Assembly: GCA_036267155.1 (NCBI GenBank) | Contig: DATAWP010000054.1 | Location: 124,001 to 188,000, forward strand | From: PALSA-1353 sp036267155 | Lineage (GTDB): Bacteria > Planctomycetota > Phycisphaerae > Tepidisphaerales > Tepidisphaeraceae | Reading direction: 5' to 3' | Length of the DNA stretch: 64,000 nucleotides | Shown: piece after piece, positions 15,814-23,648 of the stretch | Layout of the letters: every line of letters begins with the position of its first letter | Position numbering within the stretch: the first letter of the stretch is position 1 | Made by a program: the position numbers and the translations under genes | Notes under the pieces: generated by a model | Told to the model about the DNA's origin: nothing | What the model saw: the letters and a program-made list of their open reading frames with translations, nothing else | The model's database searches: none

Positions 15814-17250
15814 ATGAAAGCTCCGATTCAACAATCGCTGGAAGAGGGGCTGGCCCGCCACGACGCGGGACAGCTCGATCAGGCGGAGGAGATTTATCGG
15901 CGGATTCTGGCCAGCGAACCAAACCAAGCCGGCGTGCTGAACAACCTGGCGAATGTGCTGAAGGATTCCGGCCGGATCGAGGAGGCGGTGGATTGCTGCC
16001 GGGCAGCGATCGCCATGGAGCCGCAGAATGCCGAAATTCATAGCAGCCTGTGCTACAAGCTGCATTTTCATCCCGGTTACGATCGCGCTTCAATTTTCCG
16101 CGAACTGTGCGAGTGGGACCGACGCCATGGCGGCGGCAATGTATCCGTCGAACATGACATGGATCGTTCGCCGGACCGTCGGCTTCGGATCGGATACGTC
16201 TCGCCGGATTTTTACGGACACGCGGAATGCTTCTTCGTGCTGCCGCTGCTGGAGGCCCACGATCGGCATAGCTTCGAGGTGCATTGCTATGCCAGCGTTC
16301 GGCGGCCAGACAAGGCGACGGAACTTTTAAAAAGCTGCGCCCCCGTGTGGCACGATGTGCTGGGGTTGTCCAACGATCAGCTTGCGAAAAAAATTCGCGA
16401 GGACCGCATCGATATCCTGGTCGATCTGACTATGCACATGGCGTTCAATCGACTGCCGATGTTCGCGCAAAGACCCGCGCCGGTGCAGGTGACCTGGCTG
16501 GCATATCCTGGCGGAACGGGAATGAAGACGATCGACTATCGGCTGACGGATGTCTGGATGGATCCGCCAGGAGACACGGACCCGTACTATGCCGAGCGGT
16601 CCGTGCGCCTGCCGGACTGCTGGTGCTGCTATCATCCGCTTGGCGAAGTCCCGCCCGCGGCCCCGCGCGAAAAAGGGGCGGTGATGTTTGGGTCGCTGAA
16701 CAATCCATGCAAACTGAACGATTCAACGCTGCGGCTCTGGAGCGCGGTTCTGGCAAACGTGCGCGATTCGCGGTTGCTGCTGCTCGTGGAATCCGACCGG
16801 CAGCGCGCGCGAATCCGCGAGATGATGAAACAGACCGGAACCGATCCAGGGCGAATTGAGTTCACTGGGCGCCATCGTCGCGGGGAGTATTTGCGAGTCT
16901 ATGATCGCCTCGACATTTGCCTCGATCCGCTGCCATACAACGGTATCACCACCACATGCGATGCGCTGTGGATGGGCGTGCCGGTGGTCAGTCGAATTGG
17001 CCCTACCGCGGCCGGCCGAGCGGGACTGAGCATTCTGTCGAATTTGCAAATGCCCGAGTTCGTTGCCGCGGATGACCCGCATTTTATCGCGATCGCCGCG
17101 GGATTGGCCGAGGATTTCGGCAAGCGAAGCGAACTGCGCAAGTCGCTGCGCAGCCGGATACGAGCCTCGCCGGTAATGGATGGCAAGCGGTTTGCGCGGA
17201 ACGTGGAAGCGGCATTTCGCAAGATGTGGCGGCGATGGTGCGGCGTTTGA
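15814..17250 (+). CDS. TPR protein with SPINDLY/OGT-type glycosyltransferase domain, copy 2
   Basis: 478 residues and clearly paralogous to the upstream gene: same GT41 motifs (RLRIGYVSPDFYGHAECFF, APVQVTWLAYPGGTGMKTID, DICLDPLPYNGITTTCDALW) and an almost identical C-terminus (MWRRWCGV against MWRRWCGR). The TPR part is cut down to about two repeats (residues 1-75), so it probably recognises a different set of acceptor proteins. The gap between the two genes is 29 bases, so they are likely co-transcribed. Origin by tandem duplication is inferred from the shared ends. Confidence 0.9.
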   Translation: MKAPIQQSLEEGLARHDAGQLDQAEEIYRRILASEPNQAGVLNNLANVLKDSGRIEEAVDCCRAAIAMEPQNAEIHSSLCYKLHFHPGYDRASIFRELCEWDRRHGGGNVSVEHDMDRSPDRRLRIGYVSPDFYGHAECFFVLPLLEAHDRHSFEVHCYASVRRPDKATELLKSCAPVWHDVLGLSNDQLAKKIREDRIDILVDLTMHMAFNRLPMFAQRPAPVQVTWLAYPGGTGMKTIDYRLTDVWMDPPGDTDPYYAERSVRLPDCWCCYHPLGEVPPAAPREKGAVMFGSLNNPCKLNDSTLRLWSAVLANVRDSRLLLLVESDRQRARIREMMKQTGTDPGRIEFTGRHRRGEYLRVYDRLDICLDPLPYNGITTTCDALWMGVPVVSRIGPTAAGRAGLSILSNLQMPEFVAADDPHFIAIAAGLAEDFGKRSELRKSLRSRIRASPVMDGKRFARNVEAAFRKMWRRWCGV

Positions 17251-17303
17251 CGCCTGAATCCGTGGCGGTTACATTTCGCCACCCTTCGCCGGGAAAATTG
17301 GAC

Positions 17304-17309
17304 TATAAT
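17304..17309 (+). promoter_or_regulatory. Candidate -10 box of efp
   Basis: A perfect TATAAT lies 23 bases before the efp ATG, in a locally AT-rich stretch after the GC-rich glycosyltransferase gene. No good -35 hexamer is seen at 16-18 bases, so only the -10 is proposed. Confidence 0.4.
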
Positions 17310-17332
17310 TATTGTTTTGAAAAGGATCGTTC

Positions 17333-17887
17333 ATGCGAGCAAGCGACATTCGCCGAGGACAAGCGGTCATCATCGACGGAAAACTTTTCGTGGTGACCAA
17401 TGCGGACCATAACACGCCGGGGAATCTTCGCGCCAAGGTGCAGTTCAAGCTGCGCGATGTGGGCAAGGGCACGATCATGGATAAGCGCGTCGGAGCCACG
17501 GACGATATCGAAACAACCACCCTCGACAGCCGGCAGGTGGAATATCTCTACAGCGACAATGAAGGCCACGTCGTTATGGACCTGGAAACGTACGATCAGA
17601 CCACAATTCCCAAGGAAGTCTTCGGCGACGACATTCTTTATTTGAAGCCGAATACACAGATCGTCGCCTCGTTTCACGAGGGCAAGGTGGTTTCGTACAC
17701 CCTGCCGGCCGCGGTGGATTTGGAAGTTGTGGATACCCCGCCGGTCATTAAGGGATCGACGGCAACCAATCAACTGAAGGAAGCAAAGCTGGAGACGGGC
17801 CTGACGACGCGCGTGCCGGGGTTCATCGTGATCGGCGAAAAGATCAAGATCAGCACCGACACCGGCGGATACCTCAGCCGGTCGTGA
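17333..17887 (+). CDS. efp: Elongation factor P
   Basis: 184 residues, three beta-barrel domains as in EF-P: N-terminal KOW-like domain (MRASDIRRGQAVIIDGKLF), central OB domain, and C-terminal OB domain ending TRVPGFIVIGEKIKISTDTG then YLSR, the EF-P signature region. It relieves ribosome stalling at polyproline. AAGGA stands before the ATG. The loop that carries the modified Lys34 (or Arg32) reads HNTPGNLRAKVQ, so Asn31 is at the tip where Lys or Arg is usual. Monocistronic by appearance. Confidence 0.93.
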   Translation: MRASDIRRGQAVIIDGKLFVVTNADHNTPGNLRAKVQFKLRDVGKGTIMDKRVGATDDIETTTLDSRQVEYLYSDNEGHVVMDLETYDQTTIPKEVFGDDILYLKPNTQIVASFHEGKVVSYTLPAAVDLEVVDTPPVIKGSTATNQLKEAKLETGLTTRVPGFIVIGEKIKISTDTGGYLSRS

Positions 17888-17974
17888 GAATAAGCTCGAT
17901 CGGGCGTTGTTTGGTAAACGTTACCTAATTGAAGAAACCGCTCCGTCGTTATGGGGCAATCCGGCCAATTGAAG

Positions 17975-17990
17975 ACTTTATTAATAAAGT
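17975..17990. promoter_or_regulatory. 16-bp perfect palindrome
   Basis: ACTTTATTAATAAAGT is its own reverse complement, in the AT-rich gap (17888-18057) between efp and the pilin pseudogene and 68 bases before that pseudogene's ATG. It could be an operator or, as a hairpin, weak terminator for efp; no T-run follows. The same gap holds a GGTAA-ACG-TTACC inverted repeat near 17910. Confidence 0.4.
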
Positions 17991-18057
17991 ATTGCTTGAT
18001 TAAACCGATGGATTTCAACGTCGATTGTGCGGATCACTTAACTTGAAAAGGGGCGCC

Positions 18058-18206
18058 ATGCTTTACTTTTTGCGGGACAAAGCGGCGGAGAAGTTCTGGA
18101 ATATACGCTGAGCGCGGGTTTGATCGTCGTTGCGGCCATCGCAACGATCGGCGCCGTCGGCACCAAGGTGCTGTAGTACTGGAACTCGATCAACAGCTCA
18201 ATGTGA
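18058..18206 (+). pseudogene. Flp/Fap-type pilin, frameshifted and with an internal stop
   Basis: AAGGGG stands before the ATG at 18058, which reads MLYFLRDK. One base is then missing and the +1-shifted frame from 18084 reads GGEVLEYTLSAGL then IVVAAIATIGAVGTKVL, the Flp pilin pattern (short basic leader, Gly, Glu at +5, hydrophobic helix). A TAG at 18174-18176 interrupts the end, after which YWNSINSSM and a proper stop follow. Two separate lesions make it a decayed gene for a tight-adherence (Tad/Flp) pilin. No tad genes are adjacent. Confidence 0.7.
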
Positions 18207-18244
18207 ATTGAGTTCCGCTGTATCCGAGCGGACACTGAGTGCCG

Positions 18245-18910
18245 TCAAGCCTCGCGTGCTGCGACGGGGTCGGTCTTGGCCGGCTCGTGCGCGGCCGCGG
18301 CTTGCTCGTGCTGACGGTCATGCTCTTCCTTCAGCGGAACCAGAAATTCCACCAGGTTGCTCAGCACGCGAATCTGCGACATCGTCGCCTCCACGCGAAC
18401 GACGCGATCCGGTGGATAATAATTCAACACCGGCTTGGTGTCGCGGTCGTACACCTCCAGCCGGCGACGAATGACCTCGTCGCTGGCGTCGTCGAAGCGG
18501 TTTTCCCTCAGCGCGCGCCGTCGAAGACGCTCCACCATCTTGCTCAGGTCCGTGCAGATCAGATGAATTACCTTCACCACGTCGATCGTTTCTTCCAGCA
18601 ACTGGGCTTGCTTGAGATTTCTTGGGATTCCATCCAGAACTAGAATTTCGCTGACGGGATGGAACTGGTTGATCATTTCCATTCCCTGAATGTATTGCTT
18701 CCAGAGCCGGATAGTGATCTCGTCGGGGACGAGCTTTCCCTTGCCGGCGTATTCCCAGAAAACCCGGCCCATTTCGCTTTGCAGATCGAGCGAGCGGAAA
18801 ATATTTCCGGTGGCGCTGTGGTAAAAGCCAGGAATCGTGCCGATGATCTTCCCCTGCGTGCCTTTTCCGCTACCCGGAGCGCCAAAGAGTAGGATGGATT
18901 TGTATCGCAT
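18245..18910 (-). CDS. Adenylate kinase-like nucleoside monophosphate kinase
   Basis: 221 residues starting MRYKSILLFGAPGSGKGTQG, a textbook adenylate kinase P-loop. The NMP-binding segment (GFYHSATGNIFRSL) and a DGIPRN motif (for DGFPR) follow, then a short lid without zinc cysteines (RRALRENRFDD) and RRRLEVY. It transfers phosphate between ATP and AMP or a related nucleotide. TGNIFR replaces the usual STGDLLR/M, so it may be a specialised paralogue rather than the main Adk. The C-terminal tail is charged and Ala-rich. A palindromic repeat (18925-19015) lies just upstream. Confidence 0.8.
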   Translation of the reverse strand: MRYKSILLFGAPGSGKGTQGKIIGTIPGFYHSATGNIFRSLDLQSEMGRVFWEYAGKGKLVPDEITIRLWKQYIQGMEMINQFHPVSEILVLDGIPRNLKQAQLLEETIDVVKVIHLICTDLSKMVERLRRRALRENRFDDASDEVIRRRLEVYDRDTKPVLNYYPPDRVVRVEATMSQIRVLSNLVEFLVPLKEEHDRQHEQAAAAHEPAKTDPVAAREA

Positions 18911-18924
18911 ACAAGGCTGAATTT

Positions 18925-19015
18925 GGCCACAGACATAAATCAGTTGCACACAGATAAGACACGATAATTTTCGGCTTTTTTTACATCTGTGTGCATCTGA
19001 TTTTTCATCCGTGGC
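18925..19015. repeat. Palindromic intergenic repeat, copy 2 (CACAGAT family)
   Basis: GGCCACAGACATAAATCAG and an internal CACACAGATAAG pair with ACATCTGTGTGCATCTGAT and CATCCGTGGC on the right, around a T-rich centre. It fills the gap between the adenylate-kinase-like gene start and the sigma-54 regulator stop, which are otherwise 114 bases apart. Both neighbours are on the minus strand, so it is inside a same-strand gap here. Confidence 0.8.
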
Positions 19016-19024
19016 GAATATTCT

Positions 19025-20659
19025 TCATTCCGCGGCTTCGATACCTAAGTCCTTGACCTTTTTATTCAGGGTATTTCGGTTGATGCCGAGAAAATCGGCG
19101 GCCTTGGTCTTGACGCCGCCGCACTTGGCCAGGGCACGGTCGATCAGGGCATGCTCGATCTGGTCGATCACGAGCTGGTAAATCTCTCCCTCGCGGAGTT
19201 CGTAGTCCGCAATGGCCTGATCGGACAGGCGGCGGGTCAGTGTTTCAATGGATTCGCTGGACTGGGTGGTGCGGCGCTGGGCGGCGAACATCCGTACGCT
19301 CAGCGGCAAAAGCTGCTCGTGAAAATCCTCGTCGCTGCTCAGCACGACGGCCCGCTCGACGGCGTTTTCCAGCTCACGCACGTTTCCCGGCCAGGGATAG
19401 CGCAAAAGCACGTTGAGCATTTCCCGACTGATTCGCCGCAGCTTGCGATCGTTCTGCGCGTTGTACTTGTCCAGGAAAAAATCGATCAGGCGGGGAATGT
19501 CCTCGCGACGATTGCGCAGCGGCGGCAAATAGACCGGCACCACGTTCAGGCGATAAAACAGGTCCTCTCGGAAAGTCCCCTTGGCGACTTCCTCCTGAAG
19601 ATCGACGTTGGTGGCGGCAATGACGCGGACATCGACCTTGATCGTGCGGGTGTCGCCGACGCGCTCGAATTCGCGCTCCTGCAAAACGCGCAGGAGCTTG
19701 ACCTGCAATTCCGGTTCGAGGGTACCGATCTCGTCGAGGAAGATGGTTCCAGCGTCGGCGGCTTCGAATCGGCCCTGTTTATCGCGAATGGCGCCGGTGA
19801 AGGAACCGCGGACGTGTCCGAACAACTCGCTTTCGAGCAATGTGCCGGTAAGGGCGCCGCAATTGACCCGGACGAAGCCGCGTTCGCGGCGCGGGGAGTT
19901 GTAGTGGATCGCCTTGGCGATCATTTCCTTGCCGGTGCCGGTTTCGCCCAGCAGCAGCACGGTTGCGCGGCTGTTGGCGACCTGCCCCACCGTGGCGAAG
20001 ACTTCGTGCATGGCGGGCGAATCGCCGATGATGTTTTCAAAGCGATATCGATCCCTTACCTGAGCGCGAAGCTGGGCGTTTTCCTCCAGAAGATCTTCCT
20101 TTTGCCGCATCACCATGCGATTGATCTGGATCGCCTGGGCCAAAAAAGCGGAAATGATTTCGAGGAATCTCTGATCCTCTTGTAGAGCTTGCTCCGAGAC
20201 GAAGGGTTTATCGACGGACAATGCACCGGCGGTTCGGCCTTCGATCTTGATTGGTATGCAAAAAAAGCTGGTCGCCTTTCCAGTGATCTCCGACGTGAGG
20301 CGGCCGGTGCGGTTAAGAAAGTCCGGCTCGACACGCAAGTCGGGAATGATTCGCGCCCGGCCGGTGGCAACCACGTTTCCCGTGATGCCTTCGCCCAGTG
20401 CATATTTCCCGCGCTCAATTTCGTCCGCCGTCAACCCAACTGCTGCCTCTGTGCGCAGACGGCCGGTGGATTCATCGAGCAAAACGAGCGAACCTCTTCG
20501 CATATCTAATTTTGCAGAAATGAGTTGCATCACTTTTGGAAAAGAATCACGCAAATCGAGCGTGGACGAAAGAATCCGCCCGACCTCGGTCAAAACGGTC
20601 AACTCCTGGTCAACGGCAACGCGGGTTGCTTGAACATTAGGCGTTTCAGGCAAGTCCAT
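19025..20659 (-). CDS. Sigma-54-dependent regulator with GAF sensor (NifA/NorR type)
   Basis: 544 residues. Residues 15-180: GAF domain. Residues 200-430: AAA+ activator with Walker A GETGTGKEMIAKAIHY, sigma-54 contact loop GSFTGA (Ser in place of the usual Ala), Walker B GTIFLDEIG and arginine-finger region. C-terminus: Fis-type helix-turn-helix (KTKAADFLGINRNTLNKKVK). It would open promoters carrying GG-N10-GC boxes in response to a ligand or redox cue at the GAF domain. Start at 20659 (MDLPETP) is chosen; see the promoter at 20666. Divergent from the diguanylate cyclase gene. Confidence 0.92.
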   Translation of the reverse strand: MDLPETPNVQATRVAVDQELTVLTEVGRILSSTLDLRDSFPKVMQLISAKLDMRRGSLVLLDESTGRLRTEAAVGLTADEIERGKYALGEGITGNVVATGRARIIPDLRVEPDFLNRTGRLTSEITGKATSFFCIPIKIEGRTAGALSVDKPFVSEQALQEDQRFLEIISAFLAQAIQINRMVMRQKEDLLEENAQLRAQVRDRYRFENIIGDSPAMHEVFATVGQVANSRATVLLLGETGTGKEMIAKAIHYNSPRRERGFVRVNCGALTGTLLESELFGHVRGSFTGAIRDKQGRFEAADAGTIFLDEIGTLEPELQVKLLRVLQEREFERVGDTRTIKVDVRVIAATNVDLQEEVAKGTFREDLFYRLNVVPVYLPPLRNRREDIPRLIDFFLDKYNAQNDRKLRRISREMLNVLLRYPWPGNVRELENAVERAVVLSSDEDFHEQLLPLSVRMFAAQRRTTQSSESIETLTRRLSDQAIADYELREGEIYQLVIDQIEHALIDRALAKCGGVKTKAADFLGINRNTLNKKVKDLGIEAAE

Positions 20660-20665
20660 GATTAC

Positions 20666-20693
20666 AATGTACGCAAAATGCAAGGATAGTCAA
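20666..20693 (-). promoter_or_regulatory. Candidate promoter of the sigma-54 regulator gene, possibly leaderless
   Basis: On the minus strand TTGACT (20693-20688), 16 bases, then TACATT (20671-20666). Only six bases separate the -10 from the ATG at 20659, and no ribosome site is visible, so the transcript may start at or near the initiation codon. Confidence 0.45.
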
Positions 20694-20842
20694 CGAGTTG
20701 GGCATCCAGTGGTTTGCAGATATGGATGCCCGGATTAGAGGCGGGCCTTTTTATCCCCGGACAAAATGGCATCGCAGTTAACCAAAAACAGAAAAGAAAA
20801 GGCAGATTTAGTGGTCGATCCGTTCAGCCGATACGGTCAAAG

Positions 20843-22027
20843 ATGTTCGTTCGGAATACGCCGATTCCAACGACAACGGATGCGACTATGTCGCCATTTT
20901 GGTTGATGATTGTGCTTCTGGAAGGCGTGGCGGGCTTCGGGATCATGATGTACCTGACCCGGCCCCTTCGAGCACATAAAGCTGCGCAGGCATCGCTTGC
21001 GGAGCGCACGGCGACGGTTGATCGCCTATTGGATTTCTCGCAAACCATTCAGGGGGCCGGCAAGCCGGATCAGGTATTTGAAACCCTGAACCATTTCCTT
21101 CGAACTGAACTGGGCTTAGCAGGGCTGGCGATTCTCACCAGCGACGCGGATACGGCGCCGCCGATCCAATTGCGCTCGGCTTGGCCGCAGGATTTGGTGA
21201 ACCTGGCGACCTTGGGTGAAATGGACGCCGCGCTCTGCCCGTGCCTTCGTCAGAATTTGCCGCGAGCATTTCGACCGGAGGGTTCGCCGGTTCGTTGTTC
21301 GATTGATTCGCTTCTGAACCTTCCGCCGAGCCACCCGGCCTATTGCGTCCCGCTGAACATCGGCCGCAAGCTTCAAGTGGTGATTCACATGTTGTTGCCG
21401 CCGGGTGGAGAGTGGACCGAAACTCGCCGGCAACTGGCACAAACCTATGTGAACAGCGCCCATTCCGTGCTCACGAGCCTACATCTGCTGGCGGAGGCCG
21501 AAAAGCAATCCATGACCGACGGGCTCACTGGGCTGTTTAACCGGCGGTCCATGGAACAGTTGCTCCAACGCGAATTGGCGTTGTGCGATCGGCACAATCA
21601 GTCGTTGTCGCTGGTCATGATCGATCTGGATCATTTCAAAGAGATCAACGATACGCATGGTCACGCCGCGGGTGATCACATGCTCAAGGCATTCGCCGAT
21701 TGTGTGCGGATCACGCTACGAAAGACGGATTTGGCGTTCCGGTATGGCGGGGATGAATTCGTAATCGCCCTTCCGCAAACCCCGCTGTATCAGGCCCAGC
21801 AGGTGGTGCAGAAACTTCGGCAGGCATTTATGACGGTGGATTTTTCCGATGCCATCACGCATCTGGACAAGCGCCCGACGCTCAGCATCGGCGTTGCGGA
21901 ACGAAATAAGCCGGCAAATATTCTGACGCTGACAACCCTGCTGGCGGCGGCGGACCAGGCGCTGTACGCGGCCAAGAACAGCACGCGAAATTGCGTTAAG
22001 GTGTTTGAGCCCATTCAGGCGGCGTAG
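20843..22027 (+). CDS. Membrane-anchored diguanylate cyclase
   Basis: About 394 residues. An N-terminal membrane helix (FWLMIVLLEGVAGFGIMMYL), a short coiled region, a GAF-like sensor domain (about 60-210), and a C-terminal GGDEF domain. The active-site loop is intact (RYGGDEFVIAL) and the inhibitory site RKTD stands five residues before GGDEF, so c-di-GMP synthesis with product inhibition is expected. Start uncertain: Met at 20843 or 20888. It diverges from the sigma-54 regulator and could be in the same signalling circuit. Confidence 0.9.
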   Translation: MFVRNTPIPTTTDATMSPFWLMIVLLEGVAGFGIMMYLTRPLRAHKAAQASLAERTATVDRLLDFSQTIQGAGKPDQVFETLNHFLRTELGLAGLAILTSDADTAPPIQLRSAWPQDLVNLATLGEMDAALCPCLRQNLPRAFRPEGSPVRCSIDSLLNLPPSHPAYCVPLNIGRKLQVVIHMLLPPGGEWTETRRQLAQTYVNSAHSVLTSLHLLAEAEKQSMTDGLTGLFNRRSMEQLLQRELALCDRHNQSLSLVMIDLDHFKEINDTHGHAAGDHMLKAFADCVRITLRKTDLAFRYGGDEFVIALPQTPLYQAQQVVQKLRQAFMTVDFSDAITHLDKRPTLSIGVAERNKPANILTLTTLLAAADQALYAAKNSTRNCVKVFEPIQAA

Positions 22028-22075
22028 ACGCTTTCACTTCAAACCCGGTGACCTTCGGTCGCATCGCTAAATAAT

Positions 22076-22462
22076 TCAGCGCTGTCGAGACGGCCCAAAG
22101 GTGGCTCGGGCCGTCGTAGCGGTCCGGCTGCTCGGAGCAGTCGTATCCGACAGGGCATCGGTCAATTGCGTCTGAATGTCTTCTTTGCTCTTGGGATCGG
22201 CAAGGTATTTGAACTCGTCGGCTTTTCCGGTTTGAAGAACGCGCAAGACGAGCCAGCCGTGATCGCGCACATCGGACATCGTCCAGGTGCGGGCATCAAC
22301 GTATGTGTCATTGAATCCCAAGCGGTTCTTGGGAATCACCACGAATTGAGATTGCTGGGGATTGCCGGGATCGGGAGTTCGGACCACGTATAGACTTAGC
22401 GCAGCCAACCCCCAGCCGCCAACGATCAACAGCAGGCAAAGGAAACGGATCAACGTTTTCAC
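22076..22462 (-). CDS. Hypothetical single-pass membrane protein
   Basis: 128 residues with GTG start (GGAG six bases upstream, in CCAGGAGCGACC). Residues 1-25 form a membrane anchor or uncleaved signal (KTLIRFLCLLLIVGGWGLAA). The remainder is a small soluble domain with VVIPKNRLGFNDTYVDARTW and a Thr/Ala-rich tail. A conserved domain of this type beginning with 'PKNRLGF.DTYVDTR.W' occurs in planctomycetes to my recollection, without known function. Convergent with the diguanylate cyclase gene. Confidence 0.65.
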   Translation of the reverse strand: MKTLIRFLCLLLIVGGWGLAALSLYVVRTPDPGNPQQSQFVVIPKNRLGFNDTYVDARTWTMSDVRDHGWLVLRVLQTGKADEFKYLADPKSKEDIQTQLTDALSDTTAPSSRTATTARATFGPSRQR

Positions 22463-22655
22463 GGTCGCTCCTGGTCGGCTTCCCACACGGACGCGGCCTC
22501 CGGCGAAGGACGCGATGGGGAACTGATCGGTCAGTAATTATATTCGCCTTGGCAGCAATGACGCGAATTTGGGGTCGAAAGCAAGCGGATTGCCGCCAGT
22601 TATGCGGACCGTGCCGGGGCAAACGATGGTAACGCCATTGACGGGTGAGGGTTAT

Positions 22656-23501
22656 TTACGAATTGGACGGCGTCGTGGGGTTCTGTGCCTCGGCGTCGCC
22701 ATTGGAATCGGCATCCTGGGGGACAACGTCTGAACTCTCGACTGAATCACCGGATTCGGGCAGATCGCCGTCGGGTAGCGATGAGAATGCGTCGTGGCCC
22801 GTGGGTTCGTCCGAATCGTCCTGGAGAGCAGATGGCGAATCAGCGTTGAAGTCGATATCGCCGGGTTGATCGTCGGCGGAAAGATCATCTGCACCAGTGG
22901 ATGCCGGTTCGGGTTCGGTTTCGTTTTCGGGTTCAGGCTCGGGGATGACAAGAGAAGGGATGGCCGCCTCTTCCGGTTCGGGATTGCCGTTTGTGTCGGA
23001 CTCGGCTGCGAACGCTTCAAGCGGTGGTGGCGCTTCTTCGGTTGCCGGAGGCGCTTCTTCGGTTGCCGCAGGCGCTTCTTCTGTTGCCGCAGGCGCTTCT
23101 TCTGTTGCCACAGGCGCTTCTTCTGTTGCCGCGGGCGGGGCGGCCATCGCCTGGGACGGCATGCGCAGAAAGCTGGTGTAGTACCCCACCGCGAAAAGGC
23201 CCTGCTGCTGCTGATATTGAAAGTTGATTAAATCGCAGAATTCCTGCAGCAACGCCCGCGTGGTGGGATCGTTGCGTTCGGCGGCCTGCACGGCCAATTG
23301 ATGCTTGCGATCGCGGAATCGCATGATCTGTACGAATCGGCCCGTGGTGTCGGCACTGCTCCAGTTTGCGCCTACTTGCTCAAACACCTCGAAATGGTCG
23401 CAGCCGAGCCGCAACAGGGCTTGGCGAAACCTCCGCAGAAGGCGCGCGTGCTCGACGCGTTTTTCCCTGGGGACGACATAACTGTTGGTTTGCAGAAGCA
23501 T
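22656..23501 (-). CDS. Hypothetical protein with ferredoxin-like N-domain and acidic repeat tail
   Basis: 281 residues from the Met at 23501 (GAGGGA upstream). Residues 1-110 (MLLQTNSYVVPREKRVEHAR, later FVQIMRFRDRKH) look like a dimeric alpha/beta barrel of the ABM or NIPSNAP kind. Residues 125-165 are five copies of a seven-residue ATEEAP(A/P/V) unit, and the rest is a long acidic, Pro/Glu/Ser/Asp-rich tail that is likely disordered. No signal peptide, so cytoplasmic. The role is unknown; the tail could be a flexible linker or surface-charge region. Confidence 0.7.
   Translation of the reverse strand: MLLQTNSYVVPREKRVEHARLLRRFRQALLRLGCDHFEVFEQVGANWSSADTTGRFVQIMRFRDRKHQLAVQAAERNDPTTRALLQEFCDLINFQYQQQQGLFAVGYYTSFLRMPSQAMAAPPAATEEAPVATEEAPAATEEAPAATEEAPPATEEAPPPLEAFAAESDTNGNPEPEEAAIPSLVIPEPEPENETEPEPASTGADDLSADDQPGDIDFNADSPSALQDDSDEPTGHDAFSSLPDGDLPESGDSVESSDVVPQDADSNGDAEAQNPTTPSNS
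23029..23133. repeat. Five 21-bp in-frame tandem repeats
   Basis: Units at 23029, 23050, 23071, 23092 and 23113, each of form GGCGCTTCTTC(G/T)GTTGCCGCA with few substitutions. On the minus strand each encodes a heptapeptide of ATEEAP plus one residue. Near-identity at nucleotide level suggests recent expansion. Confidence 0.9.
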
Positions 23502-23648
23502 CCGGGCAGTCCCTCGTATTATCGTAACCCAAAGCATTGTGCCACAAGGTCCGTGCGCATTCAAACATCCGGCGCGGTTGGCCGCCGGGCGGTTGCCTAA
23601 ATGGCCGGCATAGACATTACAGGAGCAATAAAGCGGCGCCGAGCGAGA

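Noticed and set aside
18174..18176. TAG in the pilin-like frame as a recoded amino acid (for example pyrrolysine) or programmed readthrough
   Set aside because: The same short gene also lacks one base near 18082, so decay explains both lesions; no other sign of recoding is seen in the window.
23029..23133. CRISPR-like array
   Set aside because: The units are contiguous without spacers and are in frame within a protein-coding gene.
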